Notes: generated by a model from the sequence alone, not told the origin. DNA of 64,000 nt from Scortum barcoo (GCA_023238725.1 CM041550.1:2364544-2428543), one strand, 5' to 3'; numbered from the stretch's first letter, positions 25,843-36,511 are shown. Made by a program: numbers and translations.

Positions 25843-27189
25843 CAACAAACATGCAGGTCTGAATCAGACACAATGCAAACTAAATTTAACGCTGGATGAG
25901 AGCTAAAAAGATTATTGATTCAGCTTCTTGTAAAAAAAAGAAAGAGGAGGAAATAAATACCACAATAATAAACTTTTACGTGTCAACATTTACCAACCAG
26001 GCCCACGAATCAACCTCCATCACACGCACACTCACACACACACACACATCTCTGAATAGGAGTAACAAAGCGATGTAGTCGAGTGTTTTGCCCTCCAATT
26101 AACAGGCAGTATGTTTTAATGGGCTGGTACCTTGTTAGAGCCTGGAAGTTTTTATAGGTCAGTAAATAAGAAACTGACAGACTAACAGACTAAAAGTACT
26201 CAACAGGTAGTCTGGTGACGTTACAGAGCTCCAGTCTGTAAGTGCTAAAGAAAAAACACCTTTTAGTGTTGAAGAGATGATTAAAAGTCTTTGCCCCAAT
26301 TCTTCTCCTTAACCAGGATGCATCTGCAAATCTGACTCTGTGTTCATTTATAACATTTGAGTGTATTTATTCTGCATAATACATCAACACTGTGCACATT
26401 CAGTCTACAGTAAGTCTACAATAAACAGGACAGAAACTGGATCTGGTTTCATTTAACGCTCCCCTCCCCCCTTCCTTCACAAAGGCCTGCATCTGCCCTG
26501 ATCCCAACCCCGCACATCGCCTCAGGACATCTGCAGCCCTGTTGTTCATAATTCACTGCCTTTATCTGAAGTATTTTATAGCAGCAGCTGATATCCAGGA
26601 TCTACGGAAACCCTTTAACAACAAGCCAAGTACAAGGAGGAGCAATCCAGACCAAATAAACCAGACTGTGTTCGCATCAAGATAATCTCAGTCCAGTTAT
26701 TAAGCCAAATGAAGTCAGTGCTCATTTACAGCGCAGCACAAAGTGTGTGTTTTCTTGTCTGCAGTGATATACACACATCAGCCGAGTGTTAACACACGCA
26801 GTCACTTTAAAAAGCAGTTTAACAGCCACGAATTAAGAATCAGCTGCACTCGACCACATCACATAACAGAGCGTGCACCTCCAGCTGCTGGCCTCGTTAA
26901 ATAGAGGTTAATTAAATAAAAACGTCTTCTGCACACACACACGCACACGTCAGTGAAGGGCTGCGAGCATGTCGTAGTAAAAACGGGCTGATTACTGATT
27001 ACTAAGGCGGCTTTAGAAATCCAGCTGAATAGAGCGATAAAAATATCATCTATAACAGAAATTTACCTGCCGGCCTTCACGCCTGCTGCCATCAACAATG
27101 GGCCTATCGATGTGAGAGGCCTTGAGGCAGGAAATTGTTCCACTTCTATTCATCTTATAGAGCTCAATGTGAATTTTACAATAAGTGGA

Positions 27190-27460
27190 TTTCAGCTGTT
27201 TGCCACTATTAAGTCTGGCGTGCCTCAAGGATCCATCCTAGGCCTTCTCTTTTCTGAACATTTACGTTAGCATTTGCTTGTTATTTGCAGATATTTATAG
27301 TTTTTTTCAGTTTCAGTGCCAATTCAACTGTGGATTCCTCCAGCTGTTTGAATCTTCAAGCTTTTCCATCACACTTTAATAAATTCTGTCTTTTTTTCTA
27401 CTGAATGCTGATAAAACTGCTGGAATGTTATTATGGATGAGACAAAATTAGGATTTATAA
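27190..27460 (+). pseudogene. Non-LTR retrotransposon reverse-transcriptase remnant
   Basis: One frame reads ATIKSGVPQGSILGLLFS from about 27202, the conserved RT motif usually written GVPQGSILGPLLF in L2/CR1-type LINEs. It stops soon after. About 140 bp further, another frame gives LNADKT at 27401-27418, matching the LNxDKT motif that follows the catalytic box. The intervening catalytic YADD region is not intact: only a LFADI-like stretch near 27284 survives. No endonuclease domain is visible upstream. It is a short, decayed piece with frame breaks, in plus orientation inside inferred cask intron 1. The clade within LINEs is not certain. Confidence 0.85.
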
Positions 27461-28599
27461 ATAAATGACCTTAAATTTTAATGAAAATACTTTTTTATTT
27501 AGACCTCTACAGTTTAAACTATCAGTCTATTCAGCTATGTTATTATTTTCCCTAAAATGCTGAAACCTTAATGCAGACATTTAGATAATCGCCTAACTTA
27601 CTCGTACACAAAACGCCTGAATCTTGATCGGGACGGTTTTGCTTCAATCTAAACCAGAACGATTATATTTGAGCACGCCGCAATGACCCTGATCTCCCTT
27701 AATATACATGTCAGGAAGACTTGAGGGTGCTGACTCTTGCACACGGCGCAGAGCTTTGCGTGGAGACGAGCACCTGACAACCTCTCAGATCTCATTAGAT
27801 CAGAGAGCGGCACACACTCTTCTTCTTGTGATTCCACTTACGTTGCTGCCAAAGCGAGAGACTCAAAACAGGCTTCTTCTTTTTCTGTCCTGCTACGTAA
27901 AACCTTCCCCTCAGCCTGTGTACAGTTTATCTTTAACATCTTGTGATAATGCACTTTAAATTAACTGTATGTTGACCTGAATTTTGCATCAGGCCTTTAA
28001 CTGTGAGCTGAAACAGGGTGAGCTATCATACTATATATATATTATATTATATATTATCATACTATATATGCAACATGAAAACAGATGAAATCACCGCAGT
28101 CTCTCAACATCTGCAAACCATCTCCAGCACAGGAGGGCTCTTATTTTAACCGTGTAACTCTAACCTCTCTCTTTTTTTTTCCTCTCCTCCCGCCACTGAA
28201 CAAACAGGTCTGACCGTCATTGGAAGCACATGCTCCACTTTAAGTCTCATACAAAGCACATTCAGCTTTCATTTTGCGAGCAGGCAGTGAACGCAGCACC
28301 GGTAAGTGACTCCTCGTGCTCTGCGTGGGCCGACAGTATGAAACGACGTCCTCCTGAACCCTGCTGCAACAAAACTCCCAAAAGCAATTTCTAATGTTTG
28401 CGGGGGGAAAATGTCTTTTCTTGTCTTTTTGTTGCTTTCACCGGCCTGGTGGGGACATGATCTGTGTCTGTGTTGTGGAGAGAAGGTCGAGTGGCCCAGA
28501 GCTCCATATGAGGACATCTAGAGATGCACCTGGACTCACAGACTCATTTCCATTACCTGTGATACCTTCACACATGGACTAAACCCATGAACTCAGTTT

Positions 28600-28850
28600 A
28601 TCTACAGTTTATTACGACCCATGTTTAACTCCATATATGACTGATGATGATGTTCTCTGTACATGTGGCATCTATTGCACGTCTGTCCGTCCCAGGGAGA
28701 GGGATCCCTCATCTGTGGCTCTTCCTCAGGTTTCTTCTTTTTCCCATAAAGGCTTTTTTGAAGTTTTTCCTCACCCGGTTCGAGGGTCTAAGGACAGAGG
28801 GTGTGATTTTGGGCTTTAAATAAATTCATTTGATTTGATTTGATTTTGCG
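28600..28850 (+). mobile_element. Retroelement-like 3' end, GAGAGGGATCCCTC family
   Basis: The order GAGAGGGATCCCTC, CTGTGGCTCTTCCTCAGG, GTTTTTCCTCACCCGG, TCGAGGGTCTAAGGACAGAG, then a GGGCTTTAAATAAATTCA tail with repeated ATTTG units is a very common fish repeat. The tail points to a LINE-type 3' end reading to the right. Copies in the opposite orientation lie at 43668-43860 and 58351-58470. No coding region remains. Confidence 0.75.
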
Positions 28851-29282
28851 GTGGGTCCAGGAGGCCCCAGCTGTAACCCAGGTGACAGTGTGTGCTTTGG
28901 CATGCAGCATGGAAATTGGTTTAGATTTAAAAGCTCCGAACGAACGACAGCAGGACAAAGACAATAAAGTGGAAACAAGAGAAAGCAGGAGTGAGTGAAA
29001 AAATAGCGGTTAAATGTCATCGGCTGCATCCAACACTTTCTGCAACTTAATACTCGGACAGACCAAAAACCACCGGAGGCTTAAAAAAAGGAGGTGATTT
29101 TTGGTCTGTGATGATGTCATATTTATCCCTAAAAGCTGAGGGAACTACAACACAAACCTTCATGCTGAGTGCGATGACTTCAGAGATCTTCCTCACCTCT
29201 CGAAATGTGTTTGTGTGTGTTACGAACCTACTGTTAAAAACTAATTATACACACACATGGCATCTCTGTGGGAGAGCACTCA

Positions 29283-29329
29283 ACACACACACACACAGAC
29301 ACACACACACACAGACACACACACACAGA
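29283..29329. repeat. Interrupted CA microsatellite with GACA units
   Basis: CA tract broken at regular intervals by CAGA, giving three CA blocks of 12-14 bp. Confidence 0.93.
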
Positions 29330-29467
29330 CGAGGTCATGTGGGGAATAATACATAAATAATGCATTAATGAAGATACCGTATCACCTTGTTAGCCAACAG
29401 AAACCTGCTGCGACCACAAACTCTGATACCTGACTCAGAGACACACGCTCACACATATCAAACAGAA

Positions 29468-29470
<3 letters not shown>

Positions 29471-29536
<66 letters not shown>
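29471..29536. repeat. (GT)33 microsatellite
   Basis: Uninterrupted GT tract of 66 bp, about 140 bp from the interrupted CA tract on its left; the two could form a large hairpin. Confidence 0.97.
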
Positions 29537-29539
<3 letters not shown>

Positions 29540-29999
29540 GTGTGTCTGCCATACTTCAATGCTCTTTATCAGGGACTACTTCGAGCTCAGAGCTCTCTCT
29601 TCATGAGGAAAGTGGCCAAACAGCCTCCTGCTCCTCTTCATATTCTGTCCAACTCATTAATTGTTCGTCTAAAAGTTTATTAGCAACCATTCTAGTAATT
29701 AAATAATCCTGCAAAGCATTTTAAAGTTAAATTCCTCCTATAAAATAAACTTCTCAGTCTATGACAGTAAAATGTAGATATTTGGGTTTTGAACTGCTGA
29801 TCAGATAAAAGATGTTCACTATTTCACATTTTATATACTAAACAACTAATCCAGGAAATAATAGGCAGATTACTCAATAATTAAAAGAACTGTTAGTTTC
29901 AAACTAGTCTAGTGAACAGGTAATTATGAGATTAAAGCTTATCCAGGCCCAGATAACAGTTATATTCAGCAACAGTTACTGACTTCCTGGAAGAGACTG

Positions 30000-30075
30000 T
30001 ACTTTATTTAACCAACATGTTTTTGGCACCGGGCCTTCATCAGGGTATTTTACATAATGGTTAAGAGCACAGCCT
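30000..30075 (-). mobile_element. Retroelement terminal fragment with CTGATGA core
   Basis: Read on the minus strand it gives TACCCTGATGAAGGCCCGGT, then GCC, an A-run in place of GAAA, then TGTTGGTTAAATAAAG. This matches a dispersed vertebrate repeat that I remember as CCTGATGAAGGCC...GAAACG...TTGGTTAAATAAAG. The class is not certain; see the finding on hammerhead-like wording. Confidence 0.5.
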
Positions 30076-31516
30076 ATATATAAACACAAGAAAACAGCTG
30101 AGTCTCCATTTATCAATTATGCAAATAGAGGAGCTATAGAGAGGACTGCCGAACCACACAGATACGAAAAGTAAAAGTAAATCAACTATTTTACTCTTGC
30201 AAATATGAAAAAAACGATTAAATATCTAACACTACACCAAAAATACACACTGCAGTTAAAGCTCTCTCTTATTGAAGCCTCTGAGATTATGAACTTTCTC
30301 CTCTCTTTGGAAATCATCCAGCAACTTCCCAACAACTTTTGCAGCCAAGCAAATTAGGCGACTGTAGTTTCCTGATGAGGAGCATTTCCAGACAGTGCGT
30401 GCTCTCCCAAAAGAGTGCTGTCATTTGTAATGTGCTCCAACAGCCCAGATCCACAAGAAAACTTCAGAGAGGTTTTTTCACACCAAATTCCAGCCATTCC
30501 AGAGGGACGAGCCCACAGCAAAGTTATCAGCGATGAAGCTCCGGGACTCGGCCGATCTGACAAAAGTGAAGCAGATCGTATCTAACAGGCCTCTCCTCTT
30601 TATCATCATCATCATCATCAGAACATGACTGATTACTTTATTAGTAAAAAAGGTTAGGTGTCACATGTGCTTTTTTCCTTCCCTCAACGTGAACATGAAG
30701 TGAAAATAAAGAAAGTGAGAAGAGGTCCCTGCGTAACAGCTCTGATTACGCTGCTCTTCCTGCAAAAGCTGCCGTGCATACACAATACAGCCTGAGGAGG
30801 TGAAAAAAAAACACATGTAGACTTGGTTTAAATGAGCCAATGAGTGGCAGTCTGTGTGAATATGTTTGGTAGAGAGTATAGCTGCACAGCTTAAAGTCAG
30901 ATCCACACGAGTCTTTGCTTCAGCGGACATCTCACATTGCTCCAACATGGCTTCCACCTTCACACAATGACCAAAGTGATCATTTAGCACACTGAAACAC
31001 ATGACTTTAAACATGTTCATAATAATCAATAAGTCACAACATTTATACTGTAAATAACTTCACATATGTTGATACTGTAAATATTATAGAATCTCAATTA
31101 TTAGAGCATTCACAGACAAAATGATCAGAAGGTAATATATTAATATATTTTTTGAGCAGGGCAACTGAAGTGATGATATAATTAGCCATCAGTAATGTGA
31201 ATAGTTAAATTTCCAGCTAGTCATATCAGAGAAATGATGCCAGTGTATTTCTAACCAATCAAATGTTAGTTACAGTCACCATGAAAAACTTTAATCACAT
31301 TAGTCGAGTTAGTTCAAATAGCTATATGCAGTATTTTTATAATAATAATAATAATGATAATAATGTATCAAATGACAATGCAAGAACAATGTGAAATGGG
31401 TCACTTGTAGTGTTGAACATGAAGAAAATTAATGTGAATCTGCAGCATTATATTTTATAGTGTCTTTAAGCGCCTGGTTTTGAATCTGCTTCAGTCTTAG
31501 CCTTCTCATAATGTCA

Positions 31517-31765
31517 TTTCCAGCTGCAGCAGGCGGCTGTTTTCAGAGAAAAAAATGCTGCTAAAAAAGTCACTGTACACCAGCAGCTCAGCAGAAAACA
31601 GCAGACAGACTCAGTCAGACAGCAGCTGGTGAACATAGTGGAGCATTTAGCAGCTAAAGAGACAGATATTTCCCTCAGGAGGTGGAGGAGACCAAACACA
31701 GAGCTAAAAGAGAGACTAAACTGGACTCACGTTCATCAGGAGACACTCTACATTAATGATATTTT
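31517..31765 (-). repeat. Dispersed repeat, TTTAGCTGCTAAATGCTCC family, copy 1
   Basis: The reverse complement of 31586-31676 matches 41629-41720 over about 90 bp. Shared words include GTCTCTTTAGCTGCTAAA, ATGTTCACCAGCTGCT and TCTGCTGTTT. Similarity continues more weakly to a shared GCTGGAAA at the far end. The two copies are inverted relative to one another and about 10 kb apart, one inside the gene and one upstream. Non-coding. Confidence 0.8.
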
Positions 31766-32304
31766 ATTTGTAACTGCTGGATGAGGAAATGAGTAACTAC
31801 TCTAAAAGGTGAGGATTTGTTAATCTTGATCGCATCTTATCTCAAAGCTCCCAAAAGCCCAAATCAGATTTTAAACACAACGCATGTCCTTGTTTTTTTA
31901 ATCCAAATTCAGACAGAAACTGTAAAAAAAGAAGCCACTTCAGAGAAAATTTTAAATGTCTGAACAAAACGACGGCTCAAGAGCAACAACAGTCTTCCAC
32001 ATGAACAAACGGAGGAGATACAGCAGCTCGCTCTCGTGTGACTTATACAGAGCTTGTTCTTCTTCGGGGCTCAACAAGACGCCAAATGTGGCTCTTTTAC
32101 TTACTTGTGCACACATCGAGGGCCGCTGGGGTCTGCTGGGGGTGTTTTCTCCAGCTTGATGAGGATGGATAAATATTTTAGTGGTCGAGTGTGAGATCTC
32201 TCTGCTATATCATCTATGTGTAATTGTACGTGCCGGAACCAGCCTTTCAGCAGATTTTCTCCTCCAATCCCCAACAGAGTAGTTAAGATCATATAATACA
32301 AGCT

Positions 32305-32331
32305 ACACACACACACACACACACACACACA
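32305..32331. repeat. (CA)13 microsatellite
   Basis: Uninterrupted CA tract. Confidence 0.96.
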
Positions 32332-33189
32332 GATAATACAGGGTACTTGCAAACACATACAGACACAGTGGTGCAGGCGAAGCCGAGATAACACCACAAG
32401 TGTTTTCCCTTGAGGCTACAAACCCCATTCAGTCACAACCACTACCACATTGTTGATGCACTATGACTTTAAGAAACTTCTTTTCTTAATTGGATATTGT
32501 TCGGTAACTACTGCAGACTCCAATTAAAATTGATTTATTAGGAGCTGAAGATGACTTGAAGGAACGTCTCCGGTCTGGTCATCCCTGCCAAGCAGACGTC
32601 TCAACTGCTGAAGAGGGACAACAGAGCTCAGAAACTACCAACATTTGGCAGATGCTCACATTAAACTGACCCCCAGAGTAATATTTGTTCCTGGTAGAAA
32701 AGCCTCTGCAGTGAACACAACTGCCATTAAGTTCAGAGCTGGGCAGGCTGCCTCTGAAAGCCCACTTTAGTCTGACAATGTAAACCAAGCTGTGTTTAAC
32801 CTACTGACCCACAGCCAGTGGGTCTGCTGGAGCCATGACCTGGGTGGGTTATTAGTAGAATACCTCAGGCTCATTCATCAATGCACAGAGAGGCTGAGCC
32901 ACCACATCAGCCAGCCACAAACGTGTGCACATACACAAAACTACACAAAACCTTAAAATACATCATTAAGTAAACTGGCGGAGTGAACGAGCAGGAGCTT
33001 CCCTCCCCGTGGATTACAGGGTGATGTCAGTTCACTCCACGAGGTGAATGGGACGCATGCACGGGAGATGGAGCCAGGCCCTAGGCTTGTATTCCCTGTC
33101 ACCTCTTGGAAAGGGACACACTCGACCACACAACTGCAAGAACTGACACATGCACCGCACACACACACGCATCAACACACACATACCTC

Positions 33190-33540
33190 CTCGGGCCGAG
33201 AGTTATAATGACATTCAGGCTTTGTACAGCACCCCCGAGTGTGCTCGTAGGCCACGCAGTATGCAAATGGAGGGTAATTCATTTTATACACAGAGGAGCA
33301 GACCAGGTCTACAGCGATGGATGTTATAGGACAATATCCATTGTTAAATCCACTGCGAGCCCAAATATTCAGGACAGGGAGGCCATTGATCCATTCAGCC
33401 GGGCAATATTAACTCCTGTTTTTGGCTCCATTAACAGAAGAGACGCCATGCTTCGCTGCGTAGCCTCTCAATGGCCTGTGACTGTAGCATCAGAGTTCCC
33501 GCTGTGTGTCTGTGTGCCTGATGTAACAACCATGACATCA
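33190..33540. promoter_or_regulatory. Candidate conserved non-coding element
   Basis: A long complex block between two simple-sequence areas, with motifs such as GTATGCAAAT (octamer-like), GGGTAATTCATTTT, ACAATATCCATTGTT (Sox-like ATTGTT) and GGCTCCATTAAC. An open frame on the plus strand spans it, but the predicted peptide has no family resemblance and the block has no exon boundaries. Texture-based inference. Confidence 0.3.
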
Positions 33541-33742
33541 TAACTTTAACCCCGGATACTGTGCAGATTCGGTCGGATGCTCTGAAATTAGCATTTGCCG
33601 CTGTCATCGAGCATAAAGCGCAGCGCAGTTTAGAGCTGCGTGGGATCGTGGAAAAACAAAGGCAAACAACATTTTCCCTGCCGTCCGTTTCTTTATGCAG
33701 AGTGCTGCGTTATGTCCCCCGCTGCGAGAAACACAGGCACAC

Positions 33743-33762
33743 GCACACACACACACACACAA
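33743..33762. repeat. (CA)10 microsatellite
   Basis: CA tract of about 20 bp following ACACG. Confidence 0.93.
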
Positions 33763-34331
33763 CTTTTCTTTTTTCTGAGGATGAACTAGAAAAGAGTGTG
33801 GCCCTGAGGCGAAGGATGTCTCTTAATGTGTGAGTCAAACTAATGGACTGCTTCCTTCCACTGCGCCCCTGACCTCTCCTGCTCCCTCACTCATCCCATA
33901 TCCAACGTTTCTCTCCCATCCTCCATCCCTGATTTACTCTCCCTTGTTCTTTTCCTCTTGGTCATAATGTCTTTACTCCCCCCCCCTCCACCCTCACCAC
34001 CCTGCATCCTCTTTGTTTTTGTGCCTCGGGACACGGCAGCACAACGGGCAAGATCAATCTGACAGCAAGACAGATGTACACAACACACTCACGTGGGGGA
34101 CAGACCGGCTTTTGTCCGAGGTCGGAGCTCTAAAAATATGAGTGCAGAGCCAAATGTTGTTCGTGCATAGTCAAATGATGAATCTGCATAAATGTGGACA
34201 CGATTACAGGACGGGTCCTGTTTTCCACCTGCATAAATCCAACTAAATCCAGGGGACACACACGGAGCAGCGACCACAACACGGCTCTGACAGTTCAGGA
34301 TGATTTATAGGCCTGTATGTGGGCCTGCAGG

Positions 34332-34362
34332 ACACACACACGCACACACACACACACACACA
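34332..34362. repeat. CA microsatellite
   Basis: CA tract of about 31 bp with one CG interruption. Confidence 0.95.
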
Positions 34363-35269
34363 GATCCAGGGCATCAGGCTTTTAAAGTAATGCCTTCCCT
34401 GACTTGCGTGGTGTTGTCGTTCGGTTGGGTTTCCCCACGGTTTAATCCAGTCTCTTTCAGGATAAAAAAACCCCCTCAATTGGTGCTTCGGCGTCGTCTT
34501 GGAGAGGAGCTGTGGCTGCAGCAGCTCCGCACAGAGAGCAGCAGGTCGGCTGATAAAAGGCCGCTCTCTCCTTCTGAAAACTGTAAATCACAGACAATCT
34601 GTCGAACACATACAGACACAGTGGTTGTGTAAGGTTGTGATTCAGAAAACTAAGACCAGGAGTGTTTGTGTGCGTTCCTCCTGCCCCCCCAGGACAGCAG
34701 CTGAACACACATTATTAGTGTATAGAACACGTGATTAGTATGTTTTTACATTATACATGAAGGCAGAGGGACGACAGAGCTGCAGGATTTCTCTTCTTCT
34801 CCACGCCTGTGAGTGTTTGAGTGAGAGAGAGAGAAATTGCCTGTGACTGTGTGGGATAAAGAGAGTACACACCATTTTCAGGCTTGCCTAAACACGCTCT
34901 GTGCAATGCAGGTCTTATCACCCCGTCAACCAGCCTCCGTGACACACACGTCCCACAACCAGTCAGCCCACCGCGACTGCCGAGCTCCTGATCCACACGA
35001 GCTTCTGTCTCTGTGTCCATGAGGTGCTTCATTCAAGAGCAGCACTTCGGATGACACACTCATTTATTCCTGCAGCGGTCAAAAGGCAGAAACACAGACT
35101 CTCTCCGCTCATTCACACCGTCTCGCCAGAATATCAAAACACACTCCCTCCTCCTCCTGCGTCTCTCCTCACGATGCGCGGCTGCTTCATGAGGCGACAC
35201 CGAGTTGGAAAGTCCCAGGTGTGGCAGCCGTTGAGCAAAAAGGTTAAAAGGTCGCCGGAAACAAACGGT

Positions 35270-35580
35270 GGAGCGGAGCCTAAAGATCTTGCCGCCGTTT
35301 GCAACCGGTTTTTGGTCATTAGTCATCGTCAGGAGCAGCATGGGAATGCTCACACACTGTCACTACACTCCACTTGGCTGCAATAGATTGTAATTAAATG
35401 GATAAATGTTAATGATACGCCGAGCCGTGCTTCTAAAGCGGGATTACAAAAAGGCAGGTAATTGCAGAGTAATTCACCTGTCACACTCTGCAACAGAAAC
35501 ATCAACCAGGCGGCCTTACTGCTCGGGTTATGGCTGTTTATACTGCAGCTGTAATATTCATATACAAAGTAATGCATGCC
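35270..35580. promoter_or_regulatory. cask: Candidate intronic enhancer close to cask exon 1
   Basis: A complex block 500-800 bp inside intron 1 with dense AT cores: GTCATTAGTCATCG, AGATTGTAATTAAATGG, GTTAATGATACG, GGTAATTGCAGAGTAATTC, GTAATATTCATATAC. It is repeat-free until the C13 run at 35596. Closeness to the promoter and motif density make it the best intronic enhancer candidate, but no conservation data are available. Confidence 0.3.
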
Positions 35581-36002
35581 TGAATGGTGGGACTTCCCCC
35601 CCCCCCCCAAGACTCTTTCTCTGCAGTGAACATTATTCCAAGTGAGAGAGCTTCAGTCACTAACGATGACCAGATGTTGCTGTGAATGGCTCATGAAGCT
35701 GCCCTGCCCTTTAATCTGCAGCAAGTTGCCTCCAGGTCAAAAAGGGGGGTGGAGAGGAGCGAGAGAGTCTCTTATCTGTGGTGTTGGAATAAAGTGTCCA
35801 CTCCTCCTTCACACACAGACACACCTGTGAAAGTGCTAAAGGTGATCAGAGACACGTGACCAGGTCGTTTTAAAACGTCATCAGGAGCGTTTTTACACCG
35901 CCGCGCGCATTTTGGAGACGTGCGTGTGCGTGCGTCTTTGCGCGTACCAAACCCCCGAGGATGTTACGTGGAGCTAATTGGAGATCCCCCCCTTCACACA
36001 CT

Positions 36003-36004
<2 letters not shown>

Positions 36005-36034
<30 letters not shown>
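36005..36034. repeat. (CA)15 microsatellite beside the cask exon 1 splice donor
   Basis: An uninterrupted CA tract whose right edge is 13 bp inside intron 1. In the cask pre-mRNA this is a (UG)15 tract lying immediately after the donor (GUAAUGUGUGUAAAUGUGUG). Confidence 0.97.
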
Positions 36035-36035
<1 letters not shown>

Positions 36036-36048
36036 TTACACACATTAC

Positions 36049-36107
36049 TTGCCGATGACCTCGCAGAGCTCGTACACATCTTCAAAGAGGATGTCGTCGT
36101 CCGCCAT
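36049..36107 (-). CDS. cask: cask first coding exon (peripheral plasma membrane protein CASK)
   Basis: CASK is a MAGUK scaffold at synapses and epithelial junctions. It has an N-terminal CaM-kinase-like domain, two L27 domains, PDZ, SH3 and guanylate-kinase domains, and it binds neurexin, Mint1 and Veli (family knowledge). This exon encodes only the N-terminus: MADDDILFEDVYELCEVIG plus two bases of the next codon (AA|G, Lys). It matches the vertebrate CASK N-terminus that I know, with Ile for Val at residue 6. The exon ends at 36049 and is followed by GTAATG, a good donor, in phase 2. The start is secure: ACT before the ATG and G after it give a strong Kozak context (A at -3, G at +4), and an in-frame TAA lies at 36156-36158. 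Exon 2, with the glycine loop, is not found in the window. Teleosts may keep one or two cask paralogues; which one this is cannot be told from 19 residues. Confidence 0.92.
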
Positions 36108-36157
36108 AGTCCGACCCCGGCTGGGCACCGCTGATCCCCAAAACACGGAACCGGATT

Positions 36158-36214
36158 AGAGGAGAGGGGAGGGGAAGAGGAGAGGGGAGGGGAAGGGAGG
36201 AGAGGGGAGGGGGG
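36158..36214. other. 57-nt homopurine tract just upstream of the cask start codon
   Basis: An uninterrupted purine run on the plus strand built from GGGGAGGGG, AAGAGGAG and similar units. G-runs continue less perfectly to about 36260. On the cask-sense strand it is C/T-only. Such tracts can form triplex or G-quadruplex structures and bind SP/KLF or CNBP-like factors (known in other promoters; inference here). Confidence 0.9.
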
Positions 36215-36511
36215 CACAGGCAGGCCAGGGGTAGGATGCGGAGGGAGGGGGGGCAGCTGAGCGTCTGACACAAATAAAGAGTTCCCAAGAAAGCTCTGTA
36301 AATCCCAGTTGTTGCCTCCTCCGTCGGCCCCCCGCCCCCCCTCCCCCAAAAAATGCGTCGCTGTGGGTGAGTCGGCACAGGGAGGGGGGAGCGCAGTAAT
36401 CCAGCTGGGGGAGAGTCCACCGGTTCGGCCCCGCCTTTCCCAAAGCTCCCCGGGGTCCTCCGGCAGCTGTCACACACACACTCCGGTCAGGTCGTGTCGC
36501 CCCTTCCCGCG

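Larger units (their letters stand above)
18263..27180. other. Gene-free intronic sequence, microsatellite-rich
   Basis: No exon is recognised. It includes a diverged direct repeat at 18501-18584, a dispersed repeat at 20185-20420, a cluster of CA/TG tracts at 21536-22207, a perfect palindrome at 22754-22779, two further TG tracts near 25.4-25.8 kb, and a complex block at 24740-25250 of unknown nature. The two overlapping minus-strand frames at 24306-24569 are not recognised. Confidence 0.55.
27461..35879. other. Gene-free intronic sequence near the cask 5' end
   Basis: No exon is recognised. It holds retroelement fragments (28600-28850, 30000-30075), a dispersed repeat (31517-31765), AT-rich sequence with a 15-bp direct repeat near 28023-28070, CA/TG tracts, and complex blocks at 33190-33540 and 35270-35580 that are candidate regulatory elements. 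A C13 run lies at 35596-35608. Confidence 0.55.
1..36048 (-). other. cask: cask intron 1 (distal part, running off the window)
   Basis: The first coding exon of cask ends at 36049 on the minus strand with a GT donor, so everything to its left should be intron 1. I looked on the minus strand for exon 2, which should encode the glycine-rich loop and the VAIK-like part of the CaM-kinase domain, and did not see it. A long first intron is usual for this gene in vertebrates (family knowledge). The interval holds a dead Tc1 element, LINE remnants, dispersed repeats, dense CA/TG microsatellites and several blocks of complex sequence that may be regulatory. That the interval is intronic is inferred from the exon and its orientation, not from transcript data. 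Confidence 0.8.

Noticed and set aside
1..36048. GPR34/GPR82 inside a cask intron, as in mammals
   Set aside because: Those genes have long single-exon reading frames. No frame over 210 codons and no seven-transmembrane pattern appears in the window.
35870..36349. 159-aa minus-strand frame overlapping cask exon 1
   Set aside because: It begins at a TTG, runs in a different frame from the CASK peptide and reads through the CA tract as poly-Val/Cys. It is a shadow.
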